The notes below the pieces were generated by a model that searched no databases, was not told the origin of the DNA, and worked only from the letters and a program-made list of their open reading frames with translations. The translations under genes were made by a program, and so were the position numbers. Positions 48,914 to 57,632 of a DNA stretch of 64,000 nt are shown here, piece after piece (positions within the stretch are counted from its first letter, which is position 1; the number at the start of each line of letters is the position of its first letter). Origin of the DNA: Fluviicoccus keumensis (lineage in GTDB: Bacteria; Pseudomonadota; Gammaproteobacteria; Pseudomonadales; Moraxellaceae); NCBI RefSeq assembly GCF_004217445.1, contig NZ_SHKX01000012.1:62001-126000 (forward strand), given 5' to 3'.

Positions 48914-50194
48914 TTAACGCTTGTCCATCGGCACGAAGTCACGCTGCACGGGACCGGTATACAGCTGGCGCGGACGGCTGATCTTGTACGGGGCGGAGTG
49001 CATTTCCAGCCAGTGGGCGATCCAGCCCGGCGTGCGGCCGAGGGCGAAGATCACGGTGAACATGCTGGTCGGGATGCCGATCGCCTTCAGGATGATGCCG
49101 GAATAGAAGTCGACGTTCGGGTACAGCTTGCGCGACACGAAGTATTCATCGTTCAGGGCGATCTCTTCCAGCTTCATGGCCAGTTCGAGTTGCGGGTCGT
49201 GGATGCCCAGTGCGGTCAGCACTTCGTCGCAGGTCTGCTTCATGACCTTGGCGCGCGGGTCGAAGTTCTTGTAGACGCGGTGGCCAAAGCCCATCAGCTT
49301 GGTGCTGTCGTTCTTGTCCTTGACGCGCTTGATGAAGTCGTCCAGCTTGGAGACATCACCGATTTCGTCGAGCATCTTCAGCACGGCTTCGTTGGCGCCG
49401 CCATGCGACGGGCCCCACAGCGCGGCGATGCCGGCGGCGATACAGGCATAGGGGTTGGCGCCGGTGGAACCGGTCAGGCGCACGGTCGAAGTCGAGGCGT
49501 TCTGCTCGTGGTCTGCGTGCAGCACGAAGATGCGATCCATGGCCCTGGCGACGATCGGGTTGACCTTGTAGTCGGCGCAGGGCGTGGCGAACATCATGTG
49601 CAGGAAGTTTTCGGCATAGCCCAGGTCATTGCGGGGATACATGAACGGCTGGCCGGCGGAATACTTGTAGCTCATGGCGGCCATGGTCGGCATCTTGGCG
49701 ATGAGACGGATGGCGGCGATGCGGCGGTGTTCCGGGTCGTTGATGTCCAGGTTGTCGTGGTAGAAGGCGGAGAGGGCGCCGACCACGCCGCACATGACGG
49801 CCATCGGGTGGGCGTCGCGACGGAAACCGCGGTAGAAGAACTGGAGCTGCTCGTGAACCATGGTGTGGTTCATGACGCGGCTGACAAAGTCTTCCTTCTG
49901 GGCGGCGTTCGGCAGTTCGCCGTTCAGCAGCAGGTAACAGGTTTCGAGGTAGTCGGACTTTTCAGCCAGTTGCTCGATCGGGTAGCCGCCGTGCAGGAGG
50001 ATGCCCTTGTCACCGTCAATGAAGGTGATCTTGGATTCGCAGGCGGAGGTGGCCATGAAACCGGGGTCGTAGGTGAAGTAGCCGTTCGACAGGACGTCTT
50101 TGACATCGATGACGTCCGGGCCCATGGTGCCGCTATGGACGGGGAGGTCCAGGCTCTTGTCACCGATGGTTAGCGTGGCTTTTTTGCCAGACAT
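48914..50194 (-). CDS. gltA: Citrate synthase (type II, hexameric)
   Basis: 426 residues (E. coli 427). The catalytic residues are visible: histidine in GPSHGGANEAVL near residue 264, histidine in MGFGHRVYKNFDPRA near 305 and aspartate in NVDFYSGIILKAIG near 361. The N-terminal domain with KITFIDGDKGILLHGGYPI is typical of the NADH-sensitive gram-negative enzyme. First step of the citric acid cycle. Divergent from sdhC across a 420-bp intergenic region. Confidence 0.97.
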   Translation of the reverse strand: MSGKKATLTIGDKSLDLPVHSGTMGPDVIDVKDVLSNGYFTYDPGFMATSACESKITFIDGDKGILLHGGYPIEQLAEKSDYLETCYLLLNGELPNAAQKEDFVSRVMNHTMVHEQLQFFYRGFRRDAHPMAVMCGVVGALSAFYHDNLDINDPEHRRIAAIRLIAKMPTMAAMSYKYSAGQPFMYPRNDLGYAENFLHMMFATPCADYKVNPIVARAMDRIFVLHADHEQNASTSTVRLTGSTGANPYACIAAGIAALWGPSHGGANEAVLKMLDEIGDVSKLDDFIKRVKDKNDSTKLMGFGHRVYKNFDPRAKVMKQTCDEVLTALGIHDPQLELAMKLEEIALNDEYFVSRKLYPNVDFYSGIILKAIGIPTSMFTVIFALGRTPGWIAHWLEMHSAPYKISRPRQLYTGPVQRDFVPMDKR

Positions 50195-50305
50195 GGCGTT
50201 CTCCTGTTTTTCTCAGCGCAAATGGCAGCGTTCGCAGGGCACCGGGATGGTGCGCCGGCCGGGGTCGACGCCGCGGTCAAGACACGGGATGCATAAAACG
50301 CGCCT

Positions 50306-50333
50306 AGCTTAAGGTTTGTAGCGATTTTGTCAA
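50306..50333 (-). promoter_or_regulatory. Sigma-70 promoter of gltA
   Basis: On the minus strand a perfect TTGACA (50328-50333) and TAAGCT (50306-50311) 16 bp apart, giving a leader of roughly 105 nt before the gltA ATG. Confidence 0.6.
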
Positions 50334-50482
50334 TCAAGCGGAGGGGCGACGAAGGTCGTATATTCGTGTTCTGTTCACATGTGGAAACTATTTTGTCCGT
50401 ATTTTGAACATGGGTTGGCCCGCGCGGATTACTGTACGATCGTAAATATGTGATGAGGTGTTTTGTCGTGGACTGTATCAGT

Positions 50483-50511
50483 TTGTAATCCGGGGGCGGG
50501 AAGTCTATAAT
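50483..50511 (+). promoter_or_regulatory. Sigma-70 promoter of the sdhCDAB operon
   Basis: TTGTAA at 50483-50488 and a perfect TATAAT at 50506-50511 with a 17-bp spacer; leader about 100 nt. The remaining DNA between it and the gltA promoter (about 150 bp) holds no gene I can see. Confidence 0.75.
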
Positions 50512-50615
50512 TCTGCCCCGCCTGCCTTGTTGGCAACGCCGCCACCAGACGCGCGAAACGCTGTTTTTTCCTTGATTCCAGCCCGTTCACGGGCCCCAAC
50601 TACAGGATGCACGCT

Positions 50616-51008
50616 GTGAAAAGCAACAGACCTGTCAATTTGTCCCCGGATCTTATCCTGGCGGTCAATCTGAAGTCGCCGGTGGCGATTGCCTCGATCC
50701 TTCATCGCATCTCCGGCATCGTCATCTTCCTGCTGATTCCCGTTCTGCTCTACATTTTGCAGGGTACGCTGGAGTCCCCGGAAAGTTTTGCCGCCATCAA
50801 GGAAGACGTGTTCGGTGGATTCATCGGTCGTTTCCTGGTGTTCGTCACGCTGGCCGGTCTGCTTTATCACTTCTTCGTCGGCCTGAAGCACCTGGTGATG
50901 GACTTCGGCATCGCGGAAGAACTGGAAAGCGGTCGCAACTTCGCGAAGGCCGCCCTCGGCGTGTCCGCCGTCGCCATTGCTCTGGCCTTTGTCTGGGTGG
51001 TGCTGTAA
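50616..51008 (+). CDS. sdhC: Succinate dehydrogenase cytochrome b556 subunit
   Basis: 130 residues from a GTG at 50616, with AGGA eight bases upstream. An ATG at 50607 is possible but overlaps that box and adds MHA. Starts KSNRPVNLSPDLI as SdhC proteins do, and has SILHRISGIVIFLL with the conserved serine and arginine of the quinone site. The heme-ligand region is LLYHFFVGLKHLVMDFG. Three membrane helices. The stop is directly followed by the sdhD ATG. Confidence 0.95.
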   Translation: MKSNRPVNLSPDLILAVNLKSPVAIASILHRISGIVIFLLIPVLLYILQGTLESPESFAAIKEDVFGGFIGRFLVFVTLAGLLYHFFVGLKHLVMDFGIAEELESGRNFAKAALGVSAVAIALAFVWVVL

Positions 51009-51374
51009 ATGAAAAGCGCAACGAGTTTTAGCCGTTCCGGCATGAGCGACTGGATTGTCCAGCGCGTCAGCGCCGTCATCCTGGCGGTTTATTTTGTCGT
51101 GGTCCTCGGCTGGATCGCCCTGCAGGGCGACGTGACCTTCGAGAACTGGTCCGCCTTCATGGGCAGCACCTGCATGCGCATTTTCGGCCTGCTGGCCCTG
51201 GCCTCGCTGGCCGGTCACGCCTGGGTCGGACTGTGGACCATCACCACCGACTACCTGACCGTGCGTCAGATGGGCAACAAGGCAACCTTCCTGCGGTTCT
51301 TGGCCCAGATCGGCATGGGTGTGCTGATCTTTGTGTACGTCGTCTGGGGCCTGAAGATTTTCTGGGGAAATTAA
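51009..51374 (+). CDS. sdhD: Succinate dehydrogenase membrane anchor subunit
   Basis: 121 residues with three membrane helices: SDWIVQRVSAVILAVYFVVVLG, the helix with LASLAGHAWVGLWTITTDYL (heme-ligand histidine), and GVLIFVYVVWGLKIFWGN at the end. It completes the quinone site with SdhC and SdhB. No gap to sdhC; sdhA follows after 3 bp. Confidence 0.95.
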   Translation: MKSATSFSRSGMSDWIVQRVSAVILAVYFVVVLGWIALQGDVTFENWSAFMGSTCMRIFGLLALASLAGHAWVGLWTITTDYLTVRQMGNKATFLRFLAQIGMGVLIFVYVVWGLKIFWGN

Positions 51375-51377
51375 GCA

Positions 51378-53180
51378 ATGGCGAAGAATATCCGTACCCT
51401 CACGTTTGATGCCGTGATTGTCGGCGGCGGCGGCTCCGGCATGCGCGCCTCCCTGCAACTGGCCCGCGCCGGTCTCAGCGTAGCCGTGCTGACCAAGGTT
51501 TTCCCGACCCGCTCGCACACCGTGGCGGCGCAGGGCGGCATTGGCGCCTCGCTCGGCAACATGGGCGACGACAACTGGCACTACCACTTCTACGACACCG
51601 TGAAGGGTTCTGACTGGCTGGGCGACCAGGACGCCATCGAGTACATGTGCCGCGAAGCACCGAAGATGGTGTACGAGCTGGAACACATGGGCATGCCCTT
51701 CGACCGCAACGAAGACGGCACCATTTACCAGCGTCCGTTCGGCGGCCACTCGTCCAACTACGGTGAAAAGCCGGTGCCGCGCGCCTGCGCCGCCGCTGAC
51801 CGTACCGGACATGCGCTGCTGCACACGCTGTATCAACAGAACGTGGCCGCCAACACCCAGTTCTTCGTGGAATGGATCGCGCTGGACCTGATCCGTGACG
51901 AAGACGGCGATGTGCTGGGCGTGACCGCGATCGATCTCGAAACCGGTGATGTCGCCGTGTTCCAGGCCAAGTGCACCCTGTTCGCCACCGGCGGTGCGGG
52001 TCGTATCTATCAAGCCTCCACCAATGCCTTCATCAATACCGGCGACGGCCTCGGCATGGCCGCCCGCGCCGGCATTCCGCTGGAAGACATGGAGTTCTGG
52101 CAGTTCCACCCGACCGGCGTCGCCGGCGCCGGCGTGCTGCTGACTGAAGGCTGCCGTGGTGAAGGCGGTCTGCTGCGCAACAAGAACGGCGAGCCGTTCA
52201 TGGAGCGCTACGCTCCGACCCTGAAGGACCTGGCTCCGCGTGACTTTGTGTCCCGCTGCATGGACCAGGAAATCAAGGAAGGCCGAGGCTGCGGTCCCAA
52301 CGGCGACTACGTGGTGCTCGACCTGACCCACCTGGGCGCGGAGACCATCCACAAGCGTCTGCCCTCGGTGTACGAAATCGGCAAGAACTTCGCCAACGTC
52401 GACTGCACCAAGGAACCGATCCCCGTCGTGCCGACCATTCACTATCAGATGGGCGGTATCCCGACCAACATCAACGGTCAGGTGGTCGCACCGAAGGATG
52501 GCGATCCCAACACCGTGGTCAAGGGCTTCTACGCCATCGGCGAATGTTCCTGCGTGTCCGTGCACGGCGCGAACCGTCTGGGCACCAACTCGCTGCTCGA
52601 CCTGATCGTGTTCGGCAAGGCCGCCGGTGACCACATCATCGAAACCGTGCGCCGTGAATCCGCCGTGCACAAGCCGTTGCCCGCCGATGCGCTGGACAAG
52701 ACGCTGGCCCGTATCGCCAAGCTCGATAACTCGACTTCCGGCGAATACTGCCAGGACGTGGCCAATGACATGCGCCGTTCCATGCAGGCCCACGCCGGTG
52801 TGTTCCGCACCCAGGCGCTGCTGGATGCCGGTGTCACCCAGATTCTGGAAATCGAAAAGCGCGTGCAGAACATTCACCTCAAGGACAAGTCCAAGGTGTT
52901 CAACACCGCCCGTATCGAGGCGCTGGAGCTGCAGAACCTGATCGAAGCTGCCAAGGCGACCATCATTTCCGCCGCCGCCCGCAAGGAATGCCGTGGTGCC
53001 CACACCGTGGTCGACTATGAGCGTCCGCTGACCGATCCGGACTGCCCGCTGGGCCGTAACGACAAGGAGTGGATGCGCCACACCTTGTGGTACAAGGATG
53101 GCAATCGTCTGGACTACAAGCCGGTGAAGCTGAAGCCGCTGACGGTGGACACCGTGCCGCCCAAGCCGCGTACCTTCTGA
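51378..53180 (+). CDS. sdhA: Succinate dehydrogenase flavoprotein subunit
   Basis: 600 residues. FAD fold AVIVGGGGSGMRASLQLA at residues 12-29; the histidine that binds FAD covalently is residue 47 in TRSHTVAAQGG. Substrate-site motifs are QFHPTGVAGAGVLLTEGCRGEGG near residue 240 and GANRLGTNSLLDLIVFG near 398. The C-terminal end (ECRGAHTVVDYERP, RLDYKPVKLKPLTVDTV) is standard. Catalyses oxidation of succinate to fumarate on the cytoplasmic face of the inner membrane. 27 bp to sdhB. Confidence 0.98.
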   Translation: MAKNIRTLTFDAVIVGGGGSGMRASLQLARAGLSVAVLTKVFPTRSHTVAAQGGIGASLGNMGDDNWHYHFYDTVKGSDWLGDQDAIEYMCREAPKMVYELEHMGMPFDRNEDGTIYQRPFGGHSSNYGEKPVPRACAAADRTGHALLHTLYQQNVAANTQFFVEWIALDLIRDEDGDVLGVTAIDLETGDVAVFQAKCTLFATGGAGRIYQASTNAFINTGDGLGMAARAGIPLEDMEFWQFHPTGVAGAGVLLTEGCRGEGGLLRNKNGEPFMERYAPTLKDLAPRDFVSRCMDQEIKEGRGCGPNGDYVVLDLTHLGAETIHKRLPSVYEIGKNFANVDCTKEPIPVVPTIHYQMGGIPTNINGQVVAPKDGDPNTVVKGFYAIGECSCVSVHGANRLGTNSLLDLIVFGKAAGDHIIETVRRESAVHKPLPADALDKTLARIAKLDNSTSGEYCQDVANDMRRSMQAHAGVFRTQALLDAGVTQILEIEKRVQNIHLKDKSKVFNTARIEALELQNLIEAAKATIISAAARKECRGAHTVVDYERPLTDPDCPLGRNDKEWMRHTLWYKDGNRLDYKPVKLKPLTVDTVPPKPRTF

Positions 53181-53207
53181 TGCCTGGCCCGGATTCGAGA
53201 GAAAATC

Positions 53208-53915
53208 ATGAGTGAAGTTCGCATTTTTGAAGTTTACCGTTACAACCCGGACAAGGATCAGGCTCCGTACTTCCAGACCTACGAGCTGACGCTGGACGGC
53301 TCCGAGCGCATGCTGCTCGACGCGCTGATCAAGCTGAAGACGCTGGACGAAACCCTGAGCTTCCGCCGTTCCTGCCGGGAAGGCATCTGCGGTTCCGACG
53401 GCATGAACATCAACGGCAAGAATGGTCTGGCCTGCCTGATCAACATGAACACCCTGCCGAAGAAGATCGTGCTGCGTCCGCTGCCCGGCCTGCCGGTCAT
53501 CCGTGACCTGGTGGTGGAAATGGACATGTTCTACGACCAGTACAAGAAGGTCGTGCCCTATGTCATCAACGACACCCCGGCGCCTCCCACGGAACGCCTG
53601 CAATCGCAGGAAGACCGCAAGAAGCTGGACGGCCTGTACGAGTGCATCCTGTGCGCGTGCTGCTCCACCTCCTGCCCGTCGTTCTGGTGGAATCCGGACA
53701 AGTTCCTGGGGCCGTCGGCGCTGTTGCAGGCCTACCGTTTCATCATCGACAGCCGCGACACCCGCACCGCCGAGCGTCTGGCCCGTCTGGATGATCCGTT
53801 CAGCCTGTTCCGTTGCCGTGGCATCATGAACTGCGTCAGTGTTTGCCCGAAGGGCTTGAACCCGACGAAGGCGATTGGTCACATCCGCAACATGCTGCTG
53901 GAACAATCCACCTGA
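53208..53915 (+). CDS. sdhB: Succinate dehydrogenase iron-sulfur subunit
   Basis: 235 residues (238 in E. coli). [2Fe-2S] ligands in SCREGICGSDGMNINGKNGLAC near residues 60-80, then the two ferredoxin-type cysteine clusters CILCACCSTSCPS near 146 and CRGIMNCVSVCPKGLNP near 205 for the [4Fe-4S] and [3Fe-4S] centres. Carries electrons from FAD to the quinone site. Last gene of sdhCDAB; no sucAB follows, unlike in E. coli and Pseudomonas. Confidence 0.97.
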   Translation: MSEVRIFEVYRYNPDKDQAPYFQTYELTLDGSERMLLDALIKLKTLDETLSFRRSCREGICGSDGMNINGKNGLACLINMNTLPKKIVLRPLPGLPVIRDLVVEMDMFYDQYKKVVPYVINDTPAPPTERLQSQEDRKKLDGLYECILCACCSTSCPSFWWNPDKFLGPSALLQAYRFIIDSRDTRTAERLARLDDPFSLFRCRGIMNCVSVCPKGLNPTKAIGHIRNMLLEQST

Positions 53916-53936
53916 TCCGGCGTGTGATGCGACATG

Positions 53937-53965
53937 AAAAACGGGGCCTAAGGCCCCGTTTTTTA
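53937..53965. terminator. Bidirectional terminator between sdhB and ubiG
   Basis: AAAACGGGGCCT (53938-53949) pairs with AGGCCCCGTTTT (53951-53962), extended by further T. Serves both convergent genes. Confidence 0.9.
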
Positions 53966-53979
53966 TTGAGTTTTAACCG

Positions 53980-54684
53980 TTATTCGGCAGTGGTGTGGAC
54001 CATGTAGTTCACATCGACATTCGGAGCCAGCCAGTAGTATTTGGTCAACGGGTTGTAGTGCAGGCCGGTGCTTTCCCGCAGGTTCAGACCGGCGGCGCGA
54101 ATCCAGGACGCCAGTTCGGAAGGGCGGATGAACTTGGCGTATTCGTGTGTACCTTTGGGCAGCATGCGTAACACATACTCCGCGCCGACAATCGCGAACA
54201 GGTAGGACTTGGGGTTGCGGTTGATCGTCGAGAAGAACACGTGGCCACCCGGTTTCACCAGTTGCCGGCAGGCGCGGATCACCGACGCAGGGTCGGGAAC
54301 GTGTTCCAGCATTTCCATGCAGGTCACCACATCAAAAGAATGGGGCTGCTCGGTGGCCAGTTGTTCCACCGGCACCTGCCGGTATTCCAGATTTTCCACG
54401 CCGGCCTGAGCGGCATGCAGGCGACCCACCGCTAGCGGCGCTTCACCCATGTCGATGCCCAGCACGCTGGCGCCGCGCCGCGCCATCGATTCGGCAAGGA
54501 TGCCGCCGCCGCAGCCGACATCCAGCACGCGCTTGCCGCTCAGTCCGGCGCGTTCATCAATCCAGTTCAGGCGCAGCGGGTTGATCTGGTGCAGCGGCTT
54601 GAACTCGGAGTCCGCATCCCACCAGCGGGCAGCCAGCGCTTCGAATTTGGCGATTTCGGCGGGATCGACATTGGGGGTATTCAT
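53980..54684 (-). CDS. ubiG: Ubiquinone biosynthesis O-methyltransferase UbiG
   Basis: 234 residues from the ATG at 54684, with AGGAG six bases upstream; a longer frame upstream is not needed. SAM motif VLDVGCGGGILAESMARRG at about residues 52-70, then TCMEMLEHVPDP, VFFSTINRNPKSYLFAIVGAEYVL and the closing DVNYMVH. Carries out both O-methylations in ubiquinone synthesis. In Pseudomonas ubiG lies next to mupP-yciK and gyrA; here it stays beside gyrA, while the phosphatase-yciK pair is at 10 kb. Confidence 0.96.
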   Translation of the reverse strand: MNTPNVDPAEIAKFEALAARWWDADSEFKPLHQINPLRLNWIDERAGLSGKRVLDVGCGGGILAESMARRGASVLGIDMGEAPLAVGRLHAAQAGVENLEYRQVPVEQLATEQPHSFDVVTCMEMLEHVPDPASVIRACRQLVKPGGHVFFSTINRNPKSYLFAIVGAEYVLRMLPKGTHEYAKFIRPSELASWIRAAGLNLRESTGLHYNPLTKYYWLAPNVDVNYMVHTTAE

Positions 54685-54898
54685 CGCGGGCTCCTGAGGG
54701 TGTTTGCGCGGAAGTATAACGGGAAAGCGCCGGTGCGGAAGGGCAGTCGGGCGTTTTGCAGCCAAGCGTTAGGCTGTGACGCGGAGCAGGGCTTGGAAGC
54801 CCCCCAAGACAGCGCGGATATGGTATATTCCGGCGCTTGAAAAGGGCCGTTACAAAGACAGAACACCGACGGCGCCGACCCGGAAACCGAGAGCCTGT

Positions 54899-57571
54899 AT
54901 GACCGATTTTGCCGCTGAAATTGTTCCCGTCAATATTGAAGACGAACTCCGTCAGTCCTACCTCGACTATGCCATGAGCGTCATCGTCGGCCGCGCGCTG
55001 CCCGACGTCCGTGACGGCCTGAAGCCGGTGCACCGTCGCGTGCTGTTCGCCATGCACGAACTGAGCAACGACTGGAACAAGCCCTACAAGAAATCGGCCC
55101 GCGTGGTCGGTGACGTAATCGGTAAATATCACCCGCACGGCGATTCGGCGGTCTATGACACCATCGTCCGCATGGCGCAGCCGTTCAGCCTGCGTTACCT
55201 GCTGGTGGACGGTCAGGGTAACTTCGGTTCGGTGGACGGCGACGCCCCTGCGGCGATGCGTTATACCGAAGTCCGGATGAGCAAGCTGGCCCATGACCTG
55301 CTGGCCGACCTGGAAAAGGAAACCGTGGACTGGGTGCCGAACTACGACGGCACGGAAATGATCCCGGCGGTGATGCCGACGCGTATCCCGAACCTGCTGG
55401 TCAACGGCAGCAGCGGCATCGCGGTCGGTATGGCTACCAACATTCCGCCGCACAACCTGACGGAAGTGATCAACGCCTGCCTCGCCTACATTGATGATGA
55501 AGAAATCACCATCGATGGCCTGATGGAGCATGTTACCGGTCCGGATTTCCCCACCGGCGCCATCATCAACGGCCGCGCGGGCATTGTCGAAGCCTATCGC
55601 ACCGGTCGCGGCCGCATCATCATCCGTTCCAAGCATCATATTGAAGTCGACGGCAAGACCGGCCGCCAGTCGATCGTATTCACCGAAATTCCGTACCAGC
55701 TGAACAAGGCCCGCGTCATCGAGAAGATCGCCGAGCTGGTCAAGGACAAGAAGCTGGAAGGCATCAGCGAACTGCGTGACGAATCCGACAAGGACGGCAT
55801 GCGCATCGTCATTGAAGTGAAGCGCGGCGAAGTGGCGGAAGTGGTGGTGAACAACCTGTTCGCGCAAACGCCGCTGGAAAGCTCCTTCAGCTTCAACATG
55901 CTGGCGCTGGTCGACGGCCAGCCGCGCATCCTCAACCTGAAGGACCTGATCTCCGCTTTCGTGCGTCATCGCCGTGAAGTGGTGACCCGCCGCACGGTTT
56001 ACGAATTGCGCAAGGCGCGCGAACGCGGCCATATCCTCGAAGGCCTGGCCGTGGCCTTGGCCAACATTGATGAAGTCATCGAACTGATCCGCACCTCCGC
56101 CACCGGCAGCGAGGCCCGCGACAAGCTGATGGCCAAACTGTGGAAGGAAGGCGGCGTGCTGGCGCTGTTGGAGCGCGCCGGCGACAAGAACGCCTGCCGT
56201 CCGGAAACGCTGGAAGATTATCTGGGCTTGCAGGAAGACGGCTACCGTCTGTCCTACGACCAGGCTCAGGCCATCCTCGACCTGAAGCTGCAGCGCCTGA
56301 CCGGTCTGGAACAGGACAAGCTGATGGGCGAATACGAGGAGTTGCTGGGCAAGATCAGCGAACTGCTCGCCATCCTTGCTGACGCCAAGCTGCTGATGGA
56401 CGTGATTCGCGGCGAACTGCGGCAAGTGCTGGAAGCCTATGGCGACAAGCGTCGCACCGAAATCATCGCCTCGCGCCTCGACCTGAGCATGGAAGACCTG
56501 ATTACCGAAGAGTCGGTGGTGCTGACCATTTCGCACACCGGCTACGCCAAGATCCAGCCGCTGAGCGATTACCGCGCCCAGAAGCGCGGCGGTCGCGGCA
56601 AGTCGGCGACGGCGATGAAGGACGAGGATTACATCGAGCACCTGCTGGTCGCCAGCACGCACGACACCATCCTGTATTTCACCTCATTGGGCAAGGTGTA
56701 CTGGCTGAAGGTCTATGAGCTGCCGCAGGCCGGTCGCGGTGCCAAGGGCAAGCCGCTGGTCAATATCCTGCCGTTGCAGGAAGGTGAAAAAGTCTCAGCA
56801 ATCATGCCGTTGCGTGAATATGTTGAAGGCAATTATGTCTTCATGGCCACCAGCGACGGCACCGTCAAGCGGGTGGATCTGGCTGCCTTCTCGCGTCCGC
56901 GCAGCAGCGGCCTGATCGCCATCGAACTTCAGGGCGACAACCGCCTGATCGGCGTCGCCATCACCGATGGTAACCAGGACATCATGCTGTTCAGCAATGA
57001 AGGCAAGGCGATCCGTTTCCACGAATCCGATGTGCGCGTGGTCGGCCGTTCGGCGATGGGCGTACGCGGCATGCGTATTCCTGATGCCGCCCGCATTGTC
57101 TCGCTGTGCGTGGCACCGGAAGACGGCGAAGTGCTGACCGCCTGCGAAAACGGCTTCGGCAAGCGCAGTCTGGTCAGCGATTTCCCGCATCGCCTGCGCG
57201 GTGGTCAGGGCGTGATCGCGGTGCAGACCAGCGAGCGTAACGGCGAACTGGTGGGTGCGGTGGTGGTCAGCGACGGCAATGAATTGCTGCTGATTTCCGA
57301 CATGGGCACGCTGGTGCGGACCCGCGTTTCCGAAATCCGCACCATGTCGCGGAACACGCAGGGCGTCATGCTGATCCGCCTGTCCGATCAGGAAAAGCTG
57401 GTGGGCGTGGTCTGTCTGGACGAGCCGGAAGAAGAGGACGAGTTCCTGCCGGAAGACGGCGAGGTGGTTGAGGGCGAAGCCGCTCCGGTTGCCGATGCCG
57501 CCGACGCGTCCGAGACTGCCGCTGATGCCGGTGACGTGGAAGCGTCCGACGCCACCGATAGCGACGAGTAA
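54899..57571 (+). CDS. gyrA: DNA gyrase subunit A
   Basis: 890 residues from the ATG at 54899; the frame is open to 54776 but without a conserved start. The catalytic tyrosine is Y122 (AAMRYTEVRMS). The quinolone region reads KYHPHGDSAVYDTIVRMAQ with S83 and D87 in E. coli numbering and no offset, that is, the wild-type sensitive form. The GyrA box in the C-terminal barrel is QKRGGRGKSA. The protein ends in a long acidic tail, roughly the last 50 residues, rich in Glu, Asp and Ala. gyrA is followed by serC after a strong GC hairpin. Confidence 0.97.
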   Translation: MTDFAAEIVPVNIEDELRQSYLDYAMSVIVGRALPDVRDGLKPVHRRVLFAMHELSNDWNKPYKKSARVVGDVIGKYHPHGDSAVYDTIVRMAQPFSLRYLLVDGQGNFGSVDGDAPAAMRYTEVRMSKLAHDLLADLEKETVDWVPNYDGTEMIPAVMPTRIPNLLVNGSSGIAVGMATNIPPHNLTEVINACLAYIDDEEITIDGLMEHVTGPDFPTGAIINGRAGIVEAYRTGRGRIIIRSKHHIEVDGKTGRQSIVFTEIPYQLNKARVIEKIAELVKDKKLEGISELRDESDKDGMRIVIEVKRGEVAEVVVNNLFAQTPLESSFSFNMLALVDGQPRILNLKDLISAFVRHRREVVTRRTVYELRKARERGHILEGLAVALANIDEVIELIRTSATGSEARDKLMAKLWKEGGVLALLERAGDKNACRPETLEDYLGLQEDGYRLSYDQAQAILDLKLQRLTGLEQDKLMGEYEELLGKISELLAILADAKLLMDVIRGELRQVLEAYGDKRRTEIIASRLDLSMEDLITEESVVLTISHTGYAKIQPLSDYRAQKRGGRGKSATAMKDEDYIEHLLVASTHDTILYFTSLGKVYWLKVYELPQAGRGAKGKPLVNILPLQEGEKVSAIMPLREYVEGNYVFMATSDGTVKRVDLAAFSRPRSSGLIAIELQGDNRLIGVAITDGNQDIMLFSNEGKAIRFHESDVRVVGRSAMGVRGMRIPDAARIVSLCVAPEDGEVLTACENGFGKRSLVSDFPHRLRGGQGVIAVQTSERNGELVGAVVVSDGNELLLISDMGTLVRTRVSEIRTMSRNTQGVMLIRLSDQEKLVGVVCLDEPEEEDEFLPEDGEVVEGEAAPVADAADASETAADAGDVEASDATDSDE

Positions 57572-57575
57572 TACC

Positions 57576-57599
57576 GGCGGCCCCGTGCGCGGGGCCGCC
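57576..57599 (+). terminator. GC-rich hairpin between gyrA and serC
   Basis: GGCGGCCCCG at 57576-57585 pairs perfectly with CGGGGCCGCC at 57590-57599 around TGCG. Only ATTTT follows after 7 bp, so it is a weak terminator or a processing/attenuation site. Confidence 0.5.
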
Positions 57600-57632
57600 C
57601 GAACCGATTTTGATTTGATGCAGGAAACCCCG

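Noticed and set aside
50505..53906. Open frame of 1133 codons antisense to sdhCDAB
   Set aside because: It mirrors four well-supported sdh genes, its translation is low-complexity His/Gln/Val/Gly-rich shadow sequence, and it spans the sdh promoter. High GC and codon bias create such frames.
54557..56662. Open frame of 701 codons antisense to gyrA
   Set aside because: Lies across ubiG and gyrA with no motif of its own; gyrA is certain.
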